Positions 23,401 through 37,051 of a stretch of 64,000 bases of DNA are shown here, piece by piece; position 1 is the first letter of the stretch, and the number at the start of each line of letters is the position of its first letter. The stretch comes from Bolinopsis microptera (Eukaryota > Ctenophora > Tentaculata > Lobata > Bolinopsidae), in the NCBI RefSeq assembly GCF_026151205.1, contig NC_087084.1:14677760-14741759 (forward strand), written 5' to 3'. The position numbers were made by a program, and so were the translations under genes. The notes beneath the pieces were generated by a model that saw nothing but the letters and a program-made list of their open reading frames with translations, did not search any database and was not told the origin of the DNA.

Positions 23401-26400
23401 ATTTCCACAACGATTGTGTCAATGAGAGTGATATTTGTTAGATGAGAACAGGTCTTTTCCCACCCTTCACCTTAATTGAACAATATTGGCTTAATTAGGA
23501 GCACAGTTGCTCACCAAGGACTCGATAAAACAACAGGTAGTCGACCTTCAAGTTCGGCGCTTAATAATCACACTTTGATTTCCCAGATCTGTGATTCATT
23601 TCTGCGGGACATATAGGTGCGTGGGTGGCGTGTATACACCGTCGGTTTAGAAAATTTGTCAATTGATGGCATTGCTTTACGGCATAAACCACAGGTATAT
23701 CGCTATTCATACAACTGTGAACTTTGATCATCACATTATTAACTATTGTCATCATTAATGTATTTGTAACAACAGCCAACGTACTTTATTTATTTACTAG
23801 GTAATCTTGCCCCATTTAATGATCGTAACGATAAAACAAAATTCTTTATCTAACGAGGCAGTCAAAGTTTATTTAGATAATTGAGAAATTTTGTCCTCCA
23901 CCACGAAATATCAAAGCTCTGCAACAAGAAAAAGTGGGCAATCATACGAAAAAAGGGACAAGCTGTTGCAAATATCTGCAAAGTCATATTTAGGGAGAAG
24001 CATAGAACGACGTCAATTCTGCTAGTCGGTTACAGCCTGGAGTCGGGGAAAAACTATCACTATGAATCATCTATTTGATTTATCTGACAATAATTCTGTG
24101 ACCTTTGCCAAGACCAGTGCTCTACCTCACAAACAAGGATACCACTGAGTTCCTTCTTTGAGGTTGATTCTCCGCAGTCCGTATCGGAACTTCTGCTCTC
24201 AGACTGTCTATTGATTACTCCAGGTTTTCACTTGATACGGGAGGCACTAACACAGGATGCCTGCAACTTCTATTCTATAAAAGGAATGTGACGATAAACA
24301 CCATTGGAATGGCTGTAACCAATCTTGTTCTAATTTTAAATACAAAGAAACAGATACACGGATAGGGTGAGAATAGCAACCTTGCCAAGTCAATTGAAAT
24401 GTTTGAAGGCTTGAAGCTTTGTAGACCTTAGATATCCCAAGTAGATGCGTGCTTACTTTACGGCACTGCATAGTTGAGGAAAGCGAATAGATTTACAAAA
24501 AACATTGCTTTAAAGAAAGAAATTGTGAACAGAAACGCTTTTCAAGTTTTTAAACGTGCAAACGCCTGTAGTTAGCTTTCGAAATGACGTAGAAGATCCT
24601 CGAGGTAGATGAGGACTTCACCATTTACCGGATGGGGTCAGGCAGCCGCAGAATCTCTTACAATGTTTGTCAGATGTTTTGAAAAATAACGGCGACATGT
24701 ATGGTAGCTCTATTTAATGAGGCTTTCAGATCAAACAACAACAGAACATGAGGCATTGGCTTCAAAGTTGATGCAAAAGATGCAACAAAAAATAAGATAT
24801 CGAAAGAAGAGAAAATGAATTTCACGAGTTTCTTTTACAAGCTATGGCAGGTAGACGGTAGTAAATTCAGAGTGTGATGCAACAGCCCGTTTAAATTTCT
24901 AATACGACTTCTCCTTTTTGATCTATTGTTGAGGCTTTCAATATGGTATGAATAAGGCACATATGAAATTAAGTTTAACCCCTGATTATTGAACTATCAT
25001 CTTGCTGTTGTGCATTAAAAATAGAAACATTTACATCTTCAAATTGTATCATGAAAGCAGTTTTCAGGTTTCGCAAAACGTTTTTCATGATTTCGCAAAC
25101 GGCATAAATAAATTGTTCACTTTTAATTTTCTGTTATTGATCTTTAGCAAAATAAATTAGAATTTTATGAAAAAATCGTGGTATAATCATAAAAATTTCC
25201 ACAGGTCTACAAATAATGGCCTAGGAGTGTTTAAAAGCCCACCACGGAACATAGAAAAAGCTTTGGAAAAGGAGGCAGCACAGCGTGGCTGATGGACAGG
25301 ATGAGCGACATACGACAAAAGGATCAATTACTGGTAAATATTTGGTTCAAAGTAAACGCCTAGGGAGAAGCATTGGAACGGCCCGTCAATTCTTCTGGTA
25401 GGAACTTCAGGAGTACGGGAAATCTAAGCATAGTAATCACCTATTTGATTTATCTGAACAATAAATTCTGTGACCCTTTGCCAGCCAGTGTTTACCTCAC
25501 AAACAACGGGCTACCACTGGAGTTCCATTGAGGTTGATTCTCCGCCGTCCGTTTCGGGGCTTCTGCTCCTTCACGACTGGCTATAGTTGATACTCCAGGT
25601 TTCAATGATACGGGGACGCACTAAACAGGGATGCCGCAACTTCTATTCTATAAAAGGAATGTACGATACAACACTGAATGGCTGTAAACAAACTTGTTCA
25701 AATTTTAATACAAGCACAGATACACGGATTCAGGGTGAGAATAGCAACCTTGCTCAAAGTCATTGAAATGTTTGAAGGCTCTGAGTTGTAGGACTCGAGA
25801 TATCCAATGAAGTTGGCTGTGCTTACTTTCGGCACTGCACTAGGTGAGAAGCGAGAGATTTACAAAAAATATTGCTATGAAGAAAGAAATTGTGAAAGAA
25901 ACCTTTCAGTTTTTAAACGTGCAAACGGCCTGTAGTAGTTTTAGAAATGACGTAGAAATGATCTCGAGGTGAGATGGAGATTTCACCCTCATACCGGATG
26001 GGGTCAGCAGCCGCAGAATCTGTACAATGTTTGTCAGTGTTTTAAAGAAGAACGGCCGACTTGTACTGGAATCTCATATTTAACGAGCTTTCGGCCCCAG
26101 ACAAAGAAAGTTACTATGGGGGAAAAGTATGACAGAAGGAATGCGGACACAAGCAAAGCTATCTAAGGATGAGAATGAGTTCTTCGAGTTTTTCACTCAA
26201 GCAATGGCTGGTGGTTCTATAGATCCGTTAGTACAAGAAAGCAGATGATTTCTTGAAAAAGGAGAACATATCTGATCATGGGGAAATTGTCACCAGAATC
26301 CAAAGTCTAGTGGGGGGTCTTTGAGAAGGATCGTATCTGGAACTGAAGGATTCTTGACGCACGTTTCTGGAATGCATTGAATTTTAAAACATCTCCAGGA

Positions 26401-27960
26401 CAGTCAGCGAAACCGGACAAAAGTTTCTGTCCAAAATTGGAGTAAAAGATACCACCATCATATCGGGAAAGATTCAGCGGACTGTTTTGGGCGCAAGGGT
26501 ACAATGTTCTAGCTGGTTCTGTTGTTCAAAGCCAAATATTCGACTATAAATTGAAAGGATTCGAGTTTGGCATTCTATCCCACGAATTTTTGCCATATTA
26601 AAACCCAACACAGTGACGAAGACATTCATTCTATCTTACGACACCGAGGAATTACCTCATTAAGGACAGACTAACCATCTTAATGTCTCTTAGTGGATGT
26701 CGATGAAGAAAGTCTTGTAGTGAGAAGATACCAGGATCTTAATCTCAAGCCAAAGATCAAACGAAAAAAATGCCCCGATCAAAGAAAACTATCTTTTTTA
26801 CCTAGAAGGGAAAGGCCTTTTTGACTAAATAAACTCGCGACACCTCAAGAGTGAAAATATAGTTTGGGCAACAAACTTTGTCTCTGCAATAAAGGCTCTT
26901 CCAGTGAAATTCGCATTAACAACGCAAAACCAGACTTGTTCTTTGAACAGTTCTTTAATCGATGGGGGCATTGCTTGTACCGAAAGCTACGGAAGGAGGT
27001 TTGTTGAGCTTAGAATAAACTTACAAAACTTAGGTCTAGGAATCAACGCTATAAAAAGATCATTTGATAAAATCCTATGAGTGCTGGCTTTCTTGAGCAG
27101 ATACTTCATAGACAATACGATGATTGGTCAACAACTGTAAGAGTTGACAGCTTCTTGAATCCACTACTGTTGTATGGAATGGTGGAACTCAGGAGCTTAA
27201 GAAATAAATACTCATCAAAATGAACACAGTATGGACATGTGGAGAACAAAAACTCGCTGTAGCAACCACAATGCTCACAACGACTTGGCTCTTGAACCCT
27301 ATTTCTACGTTTGTTGATTGACAGGCACGCAACCAAAAAGGAATGCCGTTATTGATGCTCTGAAAAACATTCTAAGGGGGGAATTTTGAAATTGTAGCCA
27401 AAAGACAAAAAAGAAGATGAGCAAGAAAAGGGAAAAAAAAAAAAAAAGGGGGGGGAAAAAAACATACTGCAGCTGTTAGAAGAAGCAAAGAAAAGGAAAC
27501 CATTATTGGAAACGACACAAGAAAAACCGATGAAGAACAAAAGAAAAGCTGTAGCCGAAAGAAGCGATTAGAACAAGAAGAGGAGAAGATAAGGGCTGAA
27601 GAATAAGACAAAGAGAGTTGCAACAGGCAACAGGAAAAAAAGACAAAGAGAAGAAACAAGAAAGAGCCGGAAGTGCAGCTACTCAAAGAGCAGAAGCAGA
27701 AAGAGTAGCCAGAGCAGAAGCAGAAAGAGTAGCAAGAGCGAAGCAGAAAGAAAGAGTAGCAAAAGAGAAGCAGAAGAGTAGCAAGTAATACCAGTAGCGG
27801 CAGCTGTTTGCTAACAATCAACACAAAAAGTAAGGGTGGCTCCAAATGTTTTCCCCCCACAATCGACTGTTAGGATCATGAGAGATGGTGTCGAATAACC
27901 CTCAGATTGGGGAAATAGTTGTAGGTGACCTCGTTTCTAACTATGACTATACTAGAGACG
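16471..27960. repeat. 11.5-kb palindrome with essentially no spacer
   Basis: The sequence from about 16471 reads rightward as the reverse complement of that reading leftward from about 27960. The centre lies near 22222, where ACGTTTAATTAACC meets its complement (GTTAAATTAAACGT), and GTAATGCACG repeats inverted beyond it. The arms are clearly the same sequence but differ by many 1-3-nt insertions and deletions. Each arm also contains a direct duplication of about 1.37 kb (18.3-19.06 and 19.7-20.45 kb on the left; 23.97-24.9 and 25.35-26.2 kb on the right). It could be a true inverted duplication or an unsplit fold-back long read. Confidence 0.85.
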
Positions 27961-28470
27961 TCTCGCTTACACACAAGCATATCTTTGGGCAGATGCTGAT
28001 TCTTCCATACTCCGACTGGTACTTCAAACTGAACTAGGACGATGGATCAGTATCAAGGTAAACTGAAGATCATTTAATTTGGGTGGCAAGAATCACATCG
28101 AGCTATCATGGCCGAAAATGTGAACCGGGAGATTTGTTATATTAAAGCGAATGTAGGATATTTGAAGGGTAAGAACAACATCCGCCTGGTGACAGAGGGA
28201 GGAGAACGGTTTGTGCGGGACCTATAAACAGGATCCCGGAACTATTCTTAGGGACGGTATCTGGCAGCTGTTATTCGCCAACTTACAGAACATGTTGCGT
28301 CTTCGAAAAGTATCATTTCAGACAATGCTGGGAAAGCGGGTTTTGCGGCCATTGTTGTTCTACAGAAGAAAGTTCACCAAGACTCGACCGAAAAAGGTTG
28401 AATTTGAAGGAATTCACCCGTACGTAGCTCTCTCATTTAAGATGTTCCGTCAGTTAGTAAAATACTGAGC
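23950..28470 (+). pseudogene. P-loop GTPase / coiled-coil / Hint (hog) domain gene, frame-broken
   Basis: Domains in order on the plus strand, read across many small indels. GTPase module 1, about 23950-24870: SILLVGYS with a broken G1 loop, TTEFLLEV, a G3-like block near 24200 and FHEFLLQAMAG at its end. After an intron-like gap with acceptor near 25205, module 2, about 25210-26200: SILLVGTSGV before GK/S, ENEFFEF..QAMAGGS. A middle region follows to 27350. A Lys/Glu/Arg-rich coiled coil is at 27400-27790. The Hint domain is at 27840-28460: Cys-Phe-Pro at its first residue (27847), GEIVVGDLV, the T-x-x-H motif (TEDHLIWVAR) near 28065, PGDLLY and SCYSPTY. Hint domains cleave their own N-terminal bond and in Hedgehog attach cholesterol. 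The GTPase resembles AIG1-type TRAFAC proteins. Family calls rest on motifs only. Confidence 0.5.
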
Positions 28471-29378
28471 ACGGTTTTCAAATTAGACTATGGGCCAATT
28501 ATGTGACCCATGAAATGGGACGTAAATATATGACAAGGCACTTAATTAGGAAACGGAGGTTTAACAACATTAACTGTATTGACACTGTCTATTGTTAAAA
28601 CTGTTCCAGTATTAGTGTCTTTGTACAATTAAAACTATTGAAATTATATTCAATAGATTGAAAACTAGACCAATTTGTACTTAAATCTTTTTTTTAACTC
28701 ATCAAAGATGCATTTTATGAAGCAAAAACTACGATTTCGTACTATCACAGTTTTGATTAAAACTGGGAGTTTTCAAATGTACAGTTTCAAACGGTTATAT
28801 ACAAATCAAGCTTTAAATAATATTGAAATTAAGACTGGTGACTTTTGTACTAATGAAGCAAGATTGGCAAAGAGTTTTAGTTTTTTTTGCACGTGCGTTT
28901 ACAATCGCCTGAATTACAGTTGATAGTTCTTACATTGAAAAATCTATTATTTAATTGTGCTTGAAACTCGTTACAAGAACCCAATGCTTACTGTCGCTCT
29001 CATTCTTTTAAAGAAATTAAAATGTAAATTTTTTCACAAAATTACCCACCTTTGATCCATTATTTCAAATTTAGTATGAGTTTTTGGCTAAACTTTTTGT
29101 CGACTCCCTTTCATTCTCTGTCTTCCACTTCTCATCCTCTTCCTCTCTTCTTTTGACGCTACGGGAAGGCTTGTAACCCCTGAACAAACCAGTGAACACT
29201 GAGCCAATGATTTTATTGGGGTTAAGTCTGCAAAATCATAATCTGGAATAAGAAATTATAGATTATAGGTTTACGTCATTGAAATTAAGATACCGATGGA
29301 AAGGTATCCTAACATAAATCTTGTCGGCCAGGACTCTCAGATCTTATAAACTTATTTAATGTTTCATCATTTTAAAAC
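28471..29378. other. AT-rich, no recognised gene
   Basis: An 82-codon plus-strand frame (28675-28923) and a minus-strand pyrimidine/purine-skewed stretch near 29110-29160 are present; neither resembles a known family. Confidence 0.4.
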
Positions 29379-29890
29379 TTAGAACCTTCGAATGTGCGGT
29401 TGTTCCGCCCAACGATTTCTTGATAGAAGGGTCGATATCTTTGCCCGTTTGATGCAATCAGTTAGCATATTCGATTTTGCAGATTGAAATGGATTGGGGA
29501 GTTGTTTGCCTGTGTATTGTTCACAAGTTCTCAAGTTTTGCAAGCGAGTATCAGTGGTTCGGCCAGGATAAACACGATTTTCATTCTGTCCGGGATCGAG
29601 ATTTTCCATCAAATTGGGGTATAGTACGGGTAGTAGATTCGTTCGACGGCAACCACCCTTCGCGTTCTTCTCTGATGATCTCACGAGGTATTGTTAAGTC
29701 ACCGTGCTAAGTTTTTGTCGAGGATTGGAGAAGGGGGCGACGGTTCCTTGGACGTTTATTGGAGGTGTGAGGATATTCTTTCTTGGGTGTGTATGACGGG
29801 TGATTTGACTCCTTCTTGTTATGGGGCACGCTAGACCTGTAAATGAAAACTTGGTTGAGATATAGAATATCAGCAGTGACACTCTGTTTT
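29379..29890 (-). pseudogene. candidate coding remnant, unidentified
   Basis: One minus-strand frame reads SVPHNKKESNHPSYTPKKE, then NKRPRNRRPLLQSSTKT, a TAG, and in the same frame HGDLTIPREIIREEREGWL and STTRTIPQFDGKSRSR before a TGA at about 29580. The coding sense on both sides of the single TAG suggests a decayed or mis-sequenced exon. No family recognised. Confidence 0.25.
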
Positions 29891-30494
29891 AATCCACATA
29901 ACAATTATAAAGTACCAAAAACAGGAAATATATCAAACCTAGTTCAATTCTGTAAGCCAGTGATCTCTTGAGTTTCGCTGAAGTACACACCTGCGTAACA
30001 CTCAGGGTTATCGCAGACAAGAGCAAGACCACAAACTTGTGTCTAACTTCACTCGTATCATGGGGAAACTTGCTTCTAAACTCTCCTCAAGATAGTTGTT
30101 TAGACTGAGTGTTAAGAAACTATAAGCCACAATAGTGAAAAGGACACTTTAATCACTTGCAATTATTGAAGTATTGCGAAAAATTTGACATGGTAAATTA
30201 TTTCAGACTATAAAATTCCAGAAGTCTAATAAACTAACCATTCTCGAAGGCGTCGTTACGAGTTTAGAATACAGCGATTACAGTTCAATCTGATCGCTGT
30301 TTATTGCCGCAATAGCCCTGGATTGAAAGATCTCGTTTACATGCTTACTTTTAATGACATATGATAGGATTCACTACCATTAATTTCACCTGATGCGTCA
30401 TAAGTATGAAGTGTACTGTTCAAAGAGTATATTTCAGCTGTCGCCACGTAAAGACAAATTAAGTGACCACAATAGAGGAATCAACAACATTCAT

Positions 30495-30728
30495 TCAGAA
30501 AGCAACTAAATCTCTGCAGATTTCCACATTCAAAAACCAAACTGCATGCTCATGTTTGATGGAAGTAACTAACGCCGAATCTTCAGTTGATATTGAAATA
30601 TTTTCATGCATCAGTCCGGCCAGTTCTTGAAGTATCATGGTCTGCTTCTTCCATTTATCCATTATTACAAGTAACCGTTGTTTTGTTTGTGGTCCATCTC
30701 CCTCAAGAAAGTTTGTCGTAGTCCATAT
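30495..30728 (-). CDS. candidate exon, possibly death-domain-like helices
   Basis: After a good acceptor (ttttcag) at 30728 the minus strand stays open for 77 codons: TTNFLEGDGPQTKQRLLVIM, DKWKKQTMILQELAGLMHE, ISTEDSALVTSIKHEHAVWF. The pattern hydrophobic-x2-hydrophobic..W-K..L..L resembles helices 4-6 of a death domain, but this is a guess from pattern only. It ends at TGA 30495-30497. Neighbouring exons were not linked by phase. Confidence 0.3.
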   Translation of the reverse strand: MWTTTNFLEGDGPQTKQRLLVIMDKWKKQTMILQELAGLMHENISISTEDSALVTSIKHEHAVWFLNVEICRDLVAF

Positions 30729-31189
30729 CTGAAAACATGCTCCAGTTTTTGGTTAATATGATTTACGGCCGAAATCATTTGTTTTTTAAAGATTTAACAA
30801 CTCGATTGATAAACTCTCAGCAGTTTTAAATTTTACATTTTTATTGATTGTTTATCATGTCCTCGAACATTAAAACGGTAGCTCATGTTTAGTAAGCGAA
30901 ATTTAGAATTCAAGTCAGAGTCACTATTTTGTCTAGATTCAATTCTACACTTTGAAGCAAGTAAAACGCGTGTGATTCAAATGCCGATCACACAAAATAA
31001 TAAAACGCGCGTTCCATTTTGAACGTTACAAACTCATGTTTTTAGGATGGCAATCAGCGATTAAAATTAAAACTCTTAAGAATATTTATTGTTGAAAAGA
31101 ATACCTATTAAGACATCAACATCTTGATTAACTTAAACTTAAGCACCTCACAAATTTGGGAAATATTTAGATATCTTCATTCCCAATCC

Positions 31190-31840
31190 ATCTGTATCAA
31201 AATATAACTTTTATTGGAACCCAACTTACTTTAAAATACCATTTTCGGTTTTATTCAATGGTTCGACATCCGCAATGGGTCCTTTTTCTAGGCTTGCGGA
31301 CAATGCATTGCATACATCTCCTTTGATGTCGTATAAAATGAACATTTGAGCACTTCAAGCGTTGCTCTATTGTTTTCTTGTGTTCGTTCAGAACAGTCTG
31401 TTTGGAGGCGGTAACGTACATTTTTCACATTTATCAGTAACAAATGGTTTCGGGTTCATACAAGTATAAATAACGTTTGATTTCTGACCTCATCATTAGT
31501 TATCATGTTCTGTTGGTAGTCCACTATCGGAAACGGAAATGATCGTTCGTTTGTTGCGCTTCCTTATCTTCCTCTACAGGAATATCGTGGGATATCCTAT
31601 CTCAGAACATTATGTCCGGTAGAGCTGGCTTCAATCCTCTTCTCCCTCAGGGCTCGCATTTTATGGAGGATGGTAGTGCTTCTCACGTGATCAGTGAACG
31701 CTTCCTCCTCGAGCCCGCTCTGCAAATACACGCATGGAATTGCTGGAATATATGTGGAAAGAGATGCGAAATGTTCTTGAGGGTAAAACTCGCATTTGAA
31801 TTCTTGGGCGTTAGAGTGTGTCAGTGGTGTCGTCATGGAT
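31190..31840 (-). pseudogene. frame-broken coding remnant (Cys/His-rich part), unidentified
   Basis: Minus-strand pieces in shifting frames: an ATG-started 79-codon frame 31836-31597 (FKCEFYPQEHFASLSTYIPA, LHKMRALREKRIEASS), then SFPFPIVDYQQNMI, IYTCMNPKPFVTDKCEKC and EHKKTIEQRLKCSNVHFIRH followed by RRCMQC. A consensus donor (AAAGTAAGT) sits near 31226. The Cys pairs suggest a zinc ribbon. Family not recognised. Breaks are 1-nt shifts, as elsewhere between 16.4 and 42.3 kb. Confidence 0.3.
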
Positions 31841-32970
31841 AGGTTCTTGTTTTGACTTTAGTTCGTGACATTTGTTTGCTTGGTTACTAGTGCTGGTGAT
31901 GGGTAGCTTCTGGAGTATACATCAGCAACAGGAGTTCTAGTTGAGCTTTTTATTTTACATTATATCTTCCTGAGATAGTACTGTGATACCCCAAGTTCTT
32001 GCTTAAACACTTCATGAATCAGTAAGTTAAGAACTGTTGATAGAAGTTCATGTTTTTTCAACATATATCTTAAAACTGCGCATAAAATATTTTTAAATCG
32101 AGTATTTTCTTTAAACGTGATAATTTTGATTAATTATTTCAAATCTCGTCTAAAGCAATAAAGTCAGGGTCTTCATTATGAACGGAATTATAGTTTTCTG
32201 TAATTAAACTAATCATAAAAACTGAATTAAATGAAACAAAAAATCTTAAAAAGTTGATCACCAAACAAAACATTTAAACCCCCAATGAATCAAAGAAACT
32301 GTATTAAAAGAAGGTCGAAAAGTACGATAGAACATGGTTACAAGCGATATACAACTTGCTATCATCAGTTAGTTGAGATAGAACATCTTCTATATCACAG
32401 AATGCAGGTTGTTCAACGATACAAGTCCCATTTTACACCATAATCTCGCTGCAGCTGAAAAAAACTAAATCAATTATAACTATTCCTAATCTAATTGTTT
32501 TGACAATGTTGTTACTTAATCTTAAAAACGAGTCAAACAAAATTGACAACTATTATTTTCCTTTATTTGTAAGTCTGATTAAAAGTACGTTCTTACACAT
32601 CAGATAGGGGATGCTGAGGTGTATCTAGCCGAAAGCAAATGAGAGACGACAAGCAGGGTTGTGGCTGCCCCAATACCCAGTGCTACAGTCGACCTGTGTA
32701 TTGACAGTCTTCTTAATTGCTACCTCTAGTTGTTGTGAGATCTGACTAGTTCAAGACAGAGGACCCTTCAGACAAAATCATGGTCAGACGGTATTTGGGT
32801 AATATATTCAATAAGGGTTAACTATAGAATAAAAGCTCCATCATCATGCAATGTCGCTCATTTCCTAATATCAGGGATTTTAAAGTTAAACGCGAAGTAT
32901 CTTTGGGAAAAAGTTTAAAATGCGTCAGTATTGCTGCTAGTATATAGATGTATACGCAAAATAAACTGAC
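31841..32970. other. no recognised feature
   Basis: AT-rich sequence with scattered short open frames; nothing I can support as a gene or repeat. Confidence 0.4.
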
Positions 32971-33187
32971 CTCTTATGGATGGACCAGGATTCAAGAAGA
33001 TCGCCGAATAACTGATGACCACCAAACAACGCACCATCCAAGGCAACTCGCGGATATAGCGTAACACATCAGTCTTGTGACGTGCCCCTGGACAGTGTCG
33101 TATTGTTCTCGAGGATACGCGTCGATGTCCCTTCCCAGACGGGTCGTACGCACGCATCCCGGGAAATAAACCTTGGTAGCCCTGAAT
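32971..33187 (-). CDS. candidate internal exon, unidentified
   Basis: A 217-nt stretch, GC-richer than its surroundings, bounded by an acceptor (tcctcccag) and a donor (gtcagt). One frame is open throughout (QGYQGLFPGMRAYDPSGKG .. IRELPWMVRCLVVISYSAIF). A second frame is open for most of it (RDIDAYPREQYDTVQGHV), so even the frame is uncertain. Confidence 0.25.
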
Positions 33188-33532
33188 CTGGGAGGATTGG
33201 AATGTTATGTAAGGAATTAAGATGTATCTTAGTTTAAAATAAGAAAAACTAAGATACTGTTTCACATTTGCATTCGTCATAATAAGTATTTCCTGACTCA
33301 ATAATTAGCATTACTACACCATTCAAACACTAGTAACAACTACTAACAACTAATTACTAACCCTCCATGTATCCAGACTCCCCAAAAGACTCGAGCCCCA
33401 TTCCCTCAGCGTGTGGTACAGCCTACCTGTGCTGTGTGTTATCTTTACAACTGCTGATAGAACATACCCACACTTGCTTGATAGTGAGGGTGTTTCCTCC
33501 TGGATGAGGAAAATTATGATATTTATATTTAG

Positions 33533-33690
33533 TAGAGGATGTCTTGTGTCACTTATAGTCGTGGATGTCTTGGGTCTACTATAGTATAGGAATGTCGTGT
33601 CTACTATAGTAGAGGAATGTCTTGTGGTCTACTTATTTAAGTATAGGAATGTCGTGTGTCTAGTGTCTACTATCCAGTAGGAGGATTGTC
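33533..33690. repeat. minisatellite, about 30-bp units
   Basis: Roughly five degenerate copies of GTCTACTATAGTAGAGGAAT followed by GTCGTGT. Confidence 0.75.
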
Positions 33691-34020
33691 GTCAATTATA
33701 TTTTACCGAGTTCTCCGAATCAGAACAAGAACTGTGGCTTTTCTTGATATTGACTCTATAATTACATTTATATCTCTCCCTGCCATGGTTCGAGATTTGG
33801 TTGATCTTTGTTTTCTTGGGCGCCCTCCTTGAATGTCTTGTTGTTGTACATACATCTCCTGATTTATCCTCGTATGTACCTGTGTATTTAATTTCTGGCG
33901 TGAGCTGTCGCCATGCTACCGGTTCGAGGAAACAGGCCCGGCAGTGCAAGTTCCGGTTCTAAAGAGATTTGTATGGTCGCGAAGGATCTCGCCAGGCTAC
34001 ACTGGCGTCGGTGGGAGAAC
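33691..34020 (+). mobile_element. possible LTR end with primer-binding-site-like motif
   Basis: The sequence CTACACTGGCGTCGGTGGGA at about 33997-34016 resembles the CA / TGGYGTC..GGGA boundary found after the 5' LTR of Gypsy-type elements. No second LTR, gag or pol was found downstream. The overlapping minus-strand 85-codon frame (33949-33692) is probably not a gene. Confidence 0.2.
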
Positions 34021-35662
34021 TATTTAGGGTTCATGAATCTAACGCCCGCCCAAATCATGGCCGCCCATGGACAATAGGTTGATGTCGACCCGTTGTCCTT
34101 GGACCCTATCTCGAGTCGTGGGTCTAGGCGGAAACGCCGAAAGGGATGATGTTACTTCTTGACTTAAACGTTAATGGTAAAATTTTCTCAAAATCCTTGA
34201 AATAATTGGGTAACCCCTAGTAATGTCTTTTATACGCACTTTTAGATGTGGACAATGGTAGAGGTTGTCTCACTTGCAACAGTTTTTAATCCTGTTAATA
34301 CATTTGGAGCAGTACCTTTAATAATGATTTTATTTTGGACATAAAAAGTTTATATTTAATTGTAAAACTTAATAATGTCATTTATGTTCTTACTGTTCTA
34401 CCTCGTAAAAAAACAATTGTTGGGAAACAACTAACCACTTCATAAAAGACGTCAACCGGCACAGAAAATTGTGACAAAGCCAAACATACACATTTTTATA
34501 TGAACATTTTAATATTTCTGGTCCACCGTTTTCAGATGCTTTCCATACAGATAGTAGATTATGTTGATTCTGGACATGTCACTGATGTTCAAAAATGATT
34601 TACTCTCCTGGAGGAATATGGATAGAGAAGCTTGGGGACAGCATTCCCTCTGAGTCTTAATGACAAGAGAAAGCGAAGGGCAAACATCTCCCAACGATCG
34701 GGTTATGAATAATTTTATGTGGACAGATTGCTCGTACAAACGTGGCCAGAGGAATGGAAAGAAGAAAGTCAGCCTAAGAGTCTGTGCGATACCATAGGTC
34801 TGATATTAACAGGCTGAAAGATAAAATCTCTCAGAAACATTCCATATACAAAACATTTAAAAATGGTATAGCTTACAGATGTAGACACTCTCTACTTTTG
34901 ATTCTATATAATTCAGGATTGAATTACAAACTTTGGTTTTCTTTTATGTTCAACATTTTCCCCCAAATACCTCAGAACAAATCTGAATCAGTAATAGAGA
35001 ATTTATAATTGTTCATTTAATTGCAAAATTCATATTGATAATCTTAACCTAAAATCTATTTTCTCTTGACACTTTCTGTCATTGATTTGCTTTCCCCATT
35101 TTGATTCAGTCTTTTAACACATTACAGATTTATTATGAGTATAATGATCCTATAAGGTCGTTCATTTGTAAACTATGCATTCATCTTTAAAGAAACTTCT
35201 ACTTTCTGATATTAAATCTATTTTAGGTGTCCATGCCGATTGTCACTTCCTCCCCTTTCAATTATCATCCTCATGGACATGTTAGTTACTGGTCATTTAG
35301 ATATTGTTGATAAATGTTGAACTTAGGGACTGTACTATCCTTACGTTGTAAATACAGAATTCCCACAATCTTACAATCTCCCAGATGAGATATATATGTC
35401 AGTCTACGAAGCTGTCAGATAATATTTTACAATCAAAAAGTAGAAAGTACTTGACAAAAAGAAGTAAAGTTAGCGATTGGAAGGAAAAAGTGTTATCAAT
35501 AGTTCATCGTATTGAATATTACCAAGAAAAACTTTCCTGAAACATTTGAAAGAAAAGGAAATCACACTGGAAAAAGATGATGCTTCAAAAGAAGTCTTAA
35601 TTTGCTGACAGTAAATACATTTTATTTGTAGTATCGACAAGCTTCTGGTAATTTTTCATTTA
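34021..35662. other. no recognised gene
   Basis: AT-rich. A 76-codon minus-strand frame (34739-34509) shows some coding-like composition but no family resemblance. Nothing else supported. Confidence 0.35.
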
Positions 35663-37017
35663 TTTGTAAAAAGTTTTATGTATAAACTTTTGTCAATGAA
35701 ATGGGTTTTGATCCTAATACTATAGATGTATGTAATGATACATATAAACCCTGTAGCGAGACGAGACTAATTTATGCCAATAAAATATCTGAGTGTCTAA
35801 AGGAGAGATTTTAATGTACAGTTGAAGATTAAAACTTGGACTGCACGCATTCTTCTGGAACCATAAGCTTCATAAGAAAACCCTTTACAAGGCGAGGTTC
35901 ACTTGCAGGTGCCCGATTTTGCGTTACGACAACCAACTTAACGTCCAAGTAAACTGTTGTCTGAATGACTTTTGAGGAAATACTTCAAGAAAATACTGCG
36001 AGGGCAATCTACAACAAACAGCGGTTATATACATGTTTTGGAGGAATAGATTCCTCAAGTGAATTCCTTGAAAGCTATCAAAACATATAGCGATGTTTAT
36101 AATATACAAAGTATATGATTTTACTACTCTTTAAACCAGATTTAGACTTGATTGAAGTAGAGATATGATTAATGAAGTTGTGATTTATATTTTCAGAACC
36201 GATAATAGATCAATATTTGTATTTAGTAAAGAGACAGTAATACATGTTTCTTTTCAATAAAACCTATGATGTCATGCCTGCTTTAGTCAGATGAACTAAA
36301 AGAGGCTGTTTAGTTAAATTACTTATTTATAACACTTATGTCGTTCCTTAGGTGGGATTGTATTCATACAAACCAAGGGTATTCCTTGGGTGGAATTCAA
36401 GTTCCCCGATAAGCTGATCTCACTGTTGGCAAAAAAGGAAATTACTTATATGAAAGTTTACTTCAGGAAAAGAAAATGGGATTAAGCAAAGATATTATCC
36501 ATAAGAACGATTATGTGACGATATATCCTATTATTAACTACCTTTACTTTCATAAATTGATTAAGATATTTATCCTAATTCATTGGAGAAGGAAACGGTG
36601 TTCCATAATAAAATCATTAACTTACCTTGTTTAAATATTATATTTCCACAGAAGGACTAGAAATATCAGTGTATAACAAAACTGATGATTTTTAATTTTC
36701 ATGTTGTATCCCTTACATTTCCTCACCATTAAACATCCCAACCGAGGTTGGCTACAACGTTTTTTCAAGTCAAGTTCTTAGATATGGCTATTGTTTGCAA
36801 CTAGATTGGATATCTTTACCTCCCATCTTCACAAAATATTCAAAAATTCTAATTGATAGAGGATATAGCCCGTGATAGACTGATTAAAGGATTTTAAAGT
36901 TGTCTGAGGAAAATATGATAACGTTTTCAGGAAGTTCCGTATGCTAGATGACGTAACATTATTAAGCACTCCCCTGATATCTTTTGATTTATTGAATCAC
37001 GGGGTACTAACTCTGCC

Positions 37018-37051
<34 letters not shown>

